Assembly (NCBI GenBank): GCA_903883985.1
Contig: CAISDD010000474.1
Location: 1 to 23,590, forward strand
Reading direction: 5' to 3'
Source: an uncultured Pseudomonadota bacterium
Lineage (GTDB): Bacteria; Pseudomonadota; Gammaproteobacteria; Burkholderiales; Thiobacillaceae
DNA: 23,590 bases
Each line of letters starts with the position of its first letter. The stretch's first letter is position 1. Below the pieces are notes generated by a model that saw nothing but the letters and a program-made list of their open reading frames with translations, had not been told where the DNA came from and searched no databases. The position numbers were made by a program, and so were the translations under genes. This document shows, one piece after another, positions 22,723-23,590 of this stretch.

Positions 22723-23297
22723 TATTTGATCAGCCCCGCGAAGCCCATGAAGGCCAGGCTCATGAGGCCGGCCGTGACCATGGCGATGGAGATGCCTTTG
22801 TATGGCTTGGGTACGTCGGCGGCTTCCAGGCGTTCCCGCATCGCTGCGAACAACACCAGCACCAGGGTGAAGCCCAGCGAGCCGCCCAGGCCGTAGAACA
22901 GGGATTCGACGAAGTTGTGCTGTTCTTGCACGTTCAGGAGCGGAATGCCCAGCACCGCACAGTTGGTGGTAATCAGGGGCAGATAGATGCCCAGCACGCG
23001 GAACAGCACCGGCGAGGTCTTCTTGATGAACATCTCGGTGAAGCCGACGATGCCCGCGATCACCACGATGAAGGACAAGGTACGCAGATAGGCCAGATCC
23101 TGGCCTAGCAAATAGGTGTCGATCAGGGAACTGGCCCCCGAACCCAGCGTCAGCACGAAAGTCGTGGCGGCTCCCATGCCGATGGCGGTTTCCAGCTTGC
23201 GCGAGACTCCCAGGAAGGGGCACAGGCCCAGTATCTTGGACATCACGATGTTGTTCACGAACACCGTGGCGATGAGGATCAGAAGATAATTTTCCAT
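22722..23297 (-). CDS. rnfA: Rnf electron transport complex subunit A
   Basis: A 191-residue six-helix membrane subunit, close to the usual 193. C26 (ILGLCPFLGVS) and C113 (ITTNCAVLGI) match the ligands of the intramembrane [2Fe-2S] cluster shared with RnfE. The start is the ATG before ENYLLILIATVFVNN; the frame stays open upstream through the tandem repeat array, but that part encodes only repetitive non-conserved sequence. No Shine-Dalgarno is visible before the ATG. It is the first gene of the rnfABCDGE operon, so the operon promoter should lie between 23298 and 23400. Confidence 0.95.
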   Translation of the reverse strand: MENYLLILIATVFVNNIVMSKILGLCPFLGVSRKLETAIGMGAATTFVLTLGSGASSLIDTYLLGQDLAYLRTLSFIVVIAGIVGFTEMFIKKTSPVLFRVLGIYLPLITTNCAVLGIPLLNVQEQHNFVESLFYGLGGSLGFTLVLVLFAAMRERLEAADVPKPYKGISIAMVTAGLMSLAFMGFAGLIK

Positions 23298-23322
23298 AGG
23301 GGCGGGACTCGGGGCGGCCGCG

Positions 23323-23352
23323 ATTATCGCCCGCTGGGTGCTGCGGGAACAA
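23323..23352 (-). promoter_or_regulatory. Candidate sigma-70 promoter for the rnf operon
   Basis: On the minus strand TTGTTC (23352-23347) and GATAAT (23328-23323) are separated by 18 bases, which fits a -35/-10 pair in the only gap upstream of rnfA. Transcription would start near 23316, leaving a leader of about 20 bases before the rnfA ATG. This is a pattern match in a GC-rich gap and is not otherwise supported. Confidence 0.35.
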
Positions 23353-23397
23353 CCCTGAAGCGCAAGTGTGTTCTTTACTCGCAAGTGGCGAGTGGCC

Positions 23398-23590
23398 ACA
23401 TGCCGTACGGGCAGGTTTGAAACCCGCCCCACATGTCGTACGGGCGGGTTTGAAACCCGCCCCCACATGCCGTACGGGCGGGTTTGAAACCCGCCCCTAC
23501 ATGTCGTACGGGCGGGTTCGAAACCCACCCCTTCATGTCGTACGGGCGGGTTTGAAACCCGCCCCTACATACCGTACGGGCGGGTTTGAA
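23398..23590. repeat. Tandem array of 33-34 bp palindromic repeats, continuing past the window end
   Basis: Units start at 23398, 23431, 23465, 23499, 23533 and 23567, giving periods of 33, 34, 34, 34 and 34. Each reads roughly ACATG(C/T)CGTAC, then GGGCGGGTTT and AAACCCGCCC flanking a central G, a 10-bp inverted repeat. Differences are scattered point changes (for example GGGCAGG in the first unit, GGGTTCGAAACCCACCC in the fourth). There is no spacer sequence between units. The sixth is cut by the window edge. This resembles tandemly amplified REP-type palindromes. Confidence 0.95.

Noticed and set aside
22722..23528. N-terminally extended rnfA running into the repeat array
   Set aside because: The added residues are translated palindromic repeats; the family start is the ATG at 23297.
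23398..23590. Possible CRISPR array
   Set aside because: The 33-34 bp units follow each other directly with no unique spacers and no cas genes are seen, so it is a tandem palindromic repeat.

Overview
The window is a high-GC, densely coded stretch of a Gram-negative bacterial chromosome. The HtrA/DegS-type protease, Tat-exported [NiFe] hydrogenase, HD-GYP regulator, rnfABCDGE operon and dispersed palindromic repeats all fit Proteobacteria. Gene content and repeat style point to a betaproteobacterium with anaerobic or chemolithotrophic ability (Rhodocyclales or Nitrosomonadales-like). The taxon is an inference.

Layout. (1) Positions 1-2660, minus strand: an HtrA/DegS-like membrane-anchored protease, then an HD-GYP response regulator, then a PhnD-like periplasmic binding domain cut by the window edge. 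(2) 2804-9005, plus strand: a compact hydrogenase operon of maturation protease, single-domain HupH/HyaF-like protein, small subunit, Isp1 (membrane cytochrome b), Isp2 (HdrD-like iron-sulfur protein), an unrecognised 150-residue protein, and large subunit. This is the split small-isp1-isp2-large arrangement of Isp-type (group 1e) uptake hydrogenases. (3) 9129-18031, plus strand: a complete V/A-type ATPase operon in the order G/H, C, I, K, F, E, A, B, D. (4) 18218-23297, minus strand: a complete rnfABCDGE operon, convergent with the ATPase. (5) 23398-23590: a tandem array of 33-34 bp palindromic repeats upstream of rnfA, running off the window.

Together the genes form an energy-conservation island. 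The hydrogenase oxidises H2 at the periplasmic face and passes electrons through Isp1/Isp2. Rnf exchanges electrons between ferredoxin and NAD(H) while moving ions, and the rotary V/A ATPase links the ion gradient to ATP. The proximity is seen directly; functional coupling is inferred. No hyp maturation genes, apbE or rnfH lie in the window.

The gaps hold several repeats: a CCACTGA heptamer array found both before the ATPase operon and at the rnfC/rnfD junction, two copies of a C-rich REP-like element, a GTAGGTTGGGCT inverted repeat inside the ATPase operon, and a 17-bp inverted repeat that forms the last codons and stops of both convergent operons. No clear new defence or mobile system was seen. 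The least explained items are the unknown hydrogenase-operon protein and the shared operon ends.
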